Source of the DNA: Priapulus caudatus
Lineage: Eukaryota > Priapulida > Priapulimorpha > Priapulimorphida > Priapulidae
DNA: 54,560 bases
Direction: 5' to 3'
Assembly: GCF_000485595.1 (NCBI RefSeq)
Contig: NW_014577061.1
Coordinates: forward strand, 1,533,952 to 1,588,511
The first letter of the stretch is position 1; every line of letters starts with the position of its first letter. Positions 1-54,560 of this stretch are shown here, piece by piece. A program made the position numbers and the translations under genes. The notes under the pieces are model-generated. The model was not told where the DNA came from. It saw nothing but the letters and a program-made list of their open reading frames with translations, and did not search any database.

Positions 1-54560
<54,560 letters not shown>

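Overview
The window is an internal stretch of one very large intron-rich animal gene, read on the minus strand and running off both edges. Every well-supported exon encodes an I-set immunoglobulin (Ig) or fibronectin type III (FN3) domain. This is the architecture of titin/twitchin/projectin-type giant proteins of the muscle thick filament. There is no kinase domain, PEVK segment, start codon or stop codon. Dense introns, GT-AG splice sites, GC-rich exons in AT-rich introns and many microsatellites show a metazoan nuclear genome. I cannot name the species. The sequence alone does not separate twitchin from titin, so no gene symbol is given.

I number the domains 1 to 54 from the N-terminal end (right edge, about 54.2 kb) to the C-terminal end (left edge, about 0.3 kb): 38 FN3 and 16 Ig. 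Nearly every domain boundary carries a phase-1 intron, so exons are modular. The number of FN3 domains after each Ig, N to C, is (2), 3,2,2, 2,3, 3,2,2, 3,2,2, 3,2,2, 3. This is a ten-domain super-repeat, Ig-Fn-Fn-Fn-Ig-Fn-Fn-Ig-Fn-Fn (positions p1 to p10): R1 (domains 3-12), R2 (20-29), R3 (30-39), R4 (40-49) and the start of R5 (50-54). A seven-domain interlude (13-19) sits between R1 and R2. Positions p2 and p3 keep the same internal intron, with the same phase, in every copy. This supports growth by internal segmental duplication. The plain Ig-Fn-Fn repeat usual for twitchin/projectin is not what is seen; the layout is closer in style to the titin A-band.

Region 18.4-28.9 kb is disordered. 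Block A (25.46-27.55 kb; domains 29, 30, 31) is also present as an inverted, indel-riddled copy at 18.43-24.09 kb, which contains a 458-base N gap and about 2.7 kb of unmatched sequence. Block B (24.10-25.41 kb; domains 27, 28) is present again as an indel-riddled copy at 27.55-28.90 kb. A 50-base sequence at 18375-18424 recurs at 25414-25463. The simplest reading is a fold-back or haplotype misassembly. The true order would join 18424 to 25464, with block B to the right of A, which also restores the 3,2,2 domain rhythm.

Introns hold many tandem repeats: an 11-bp satellite at 29 kb, tetranucleotide arrays at 40 kb, a 36-bp repeat that carries a splice donor at 34 kb, and degenerate telomere-like hexamers at 39.7 kb. 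There is also a family of tiny fold-back elements with TCAGGAG...CTCCTGA ends and 5-bp target duplications. I saw no tRNA, rRNA, CRISPR or bacterial-type feature.
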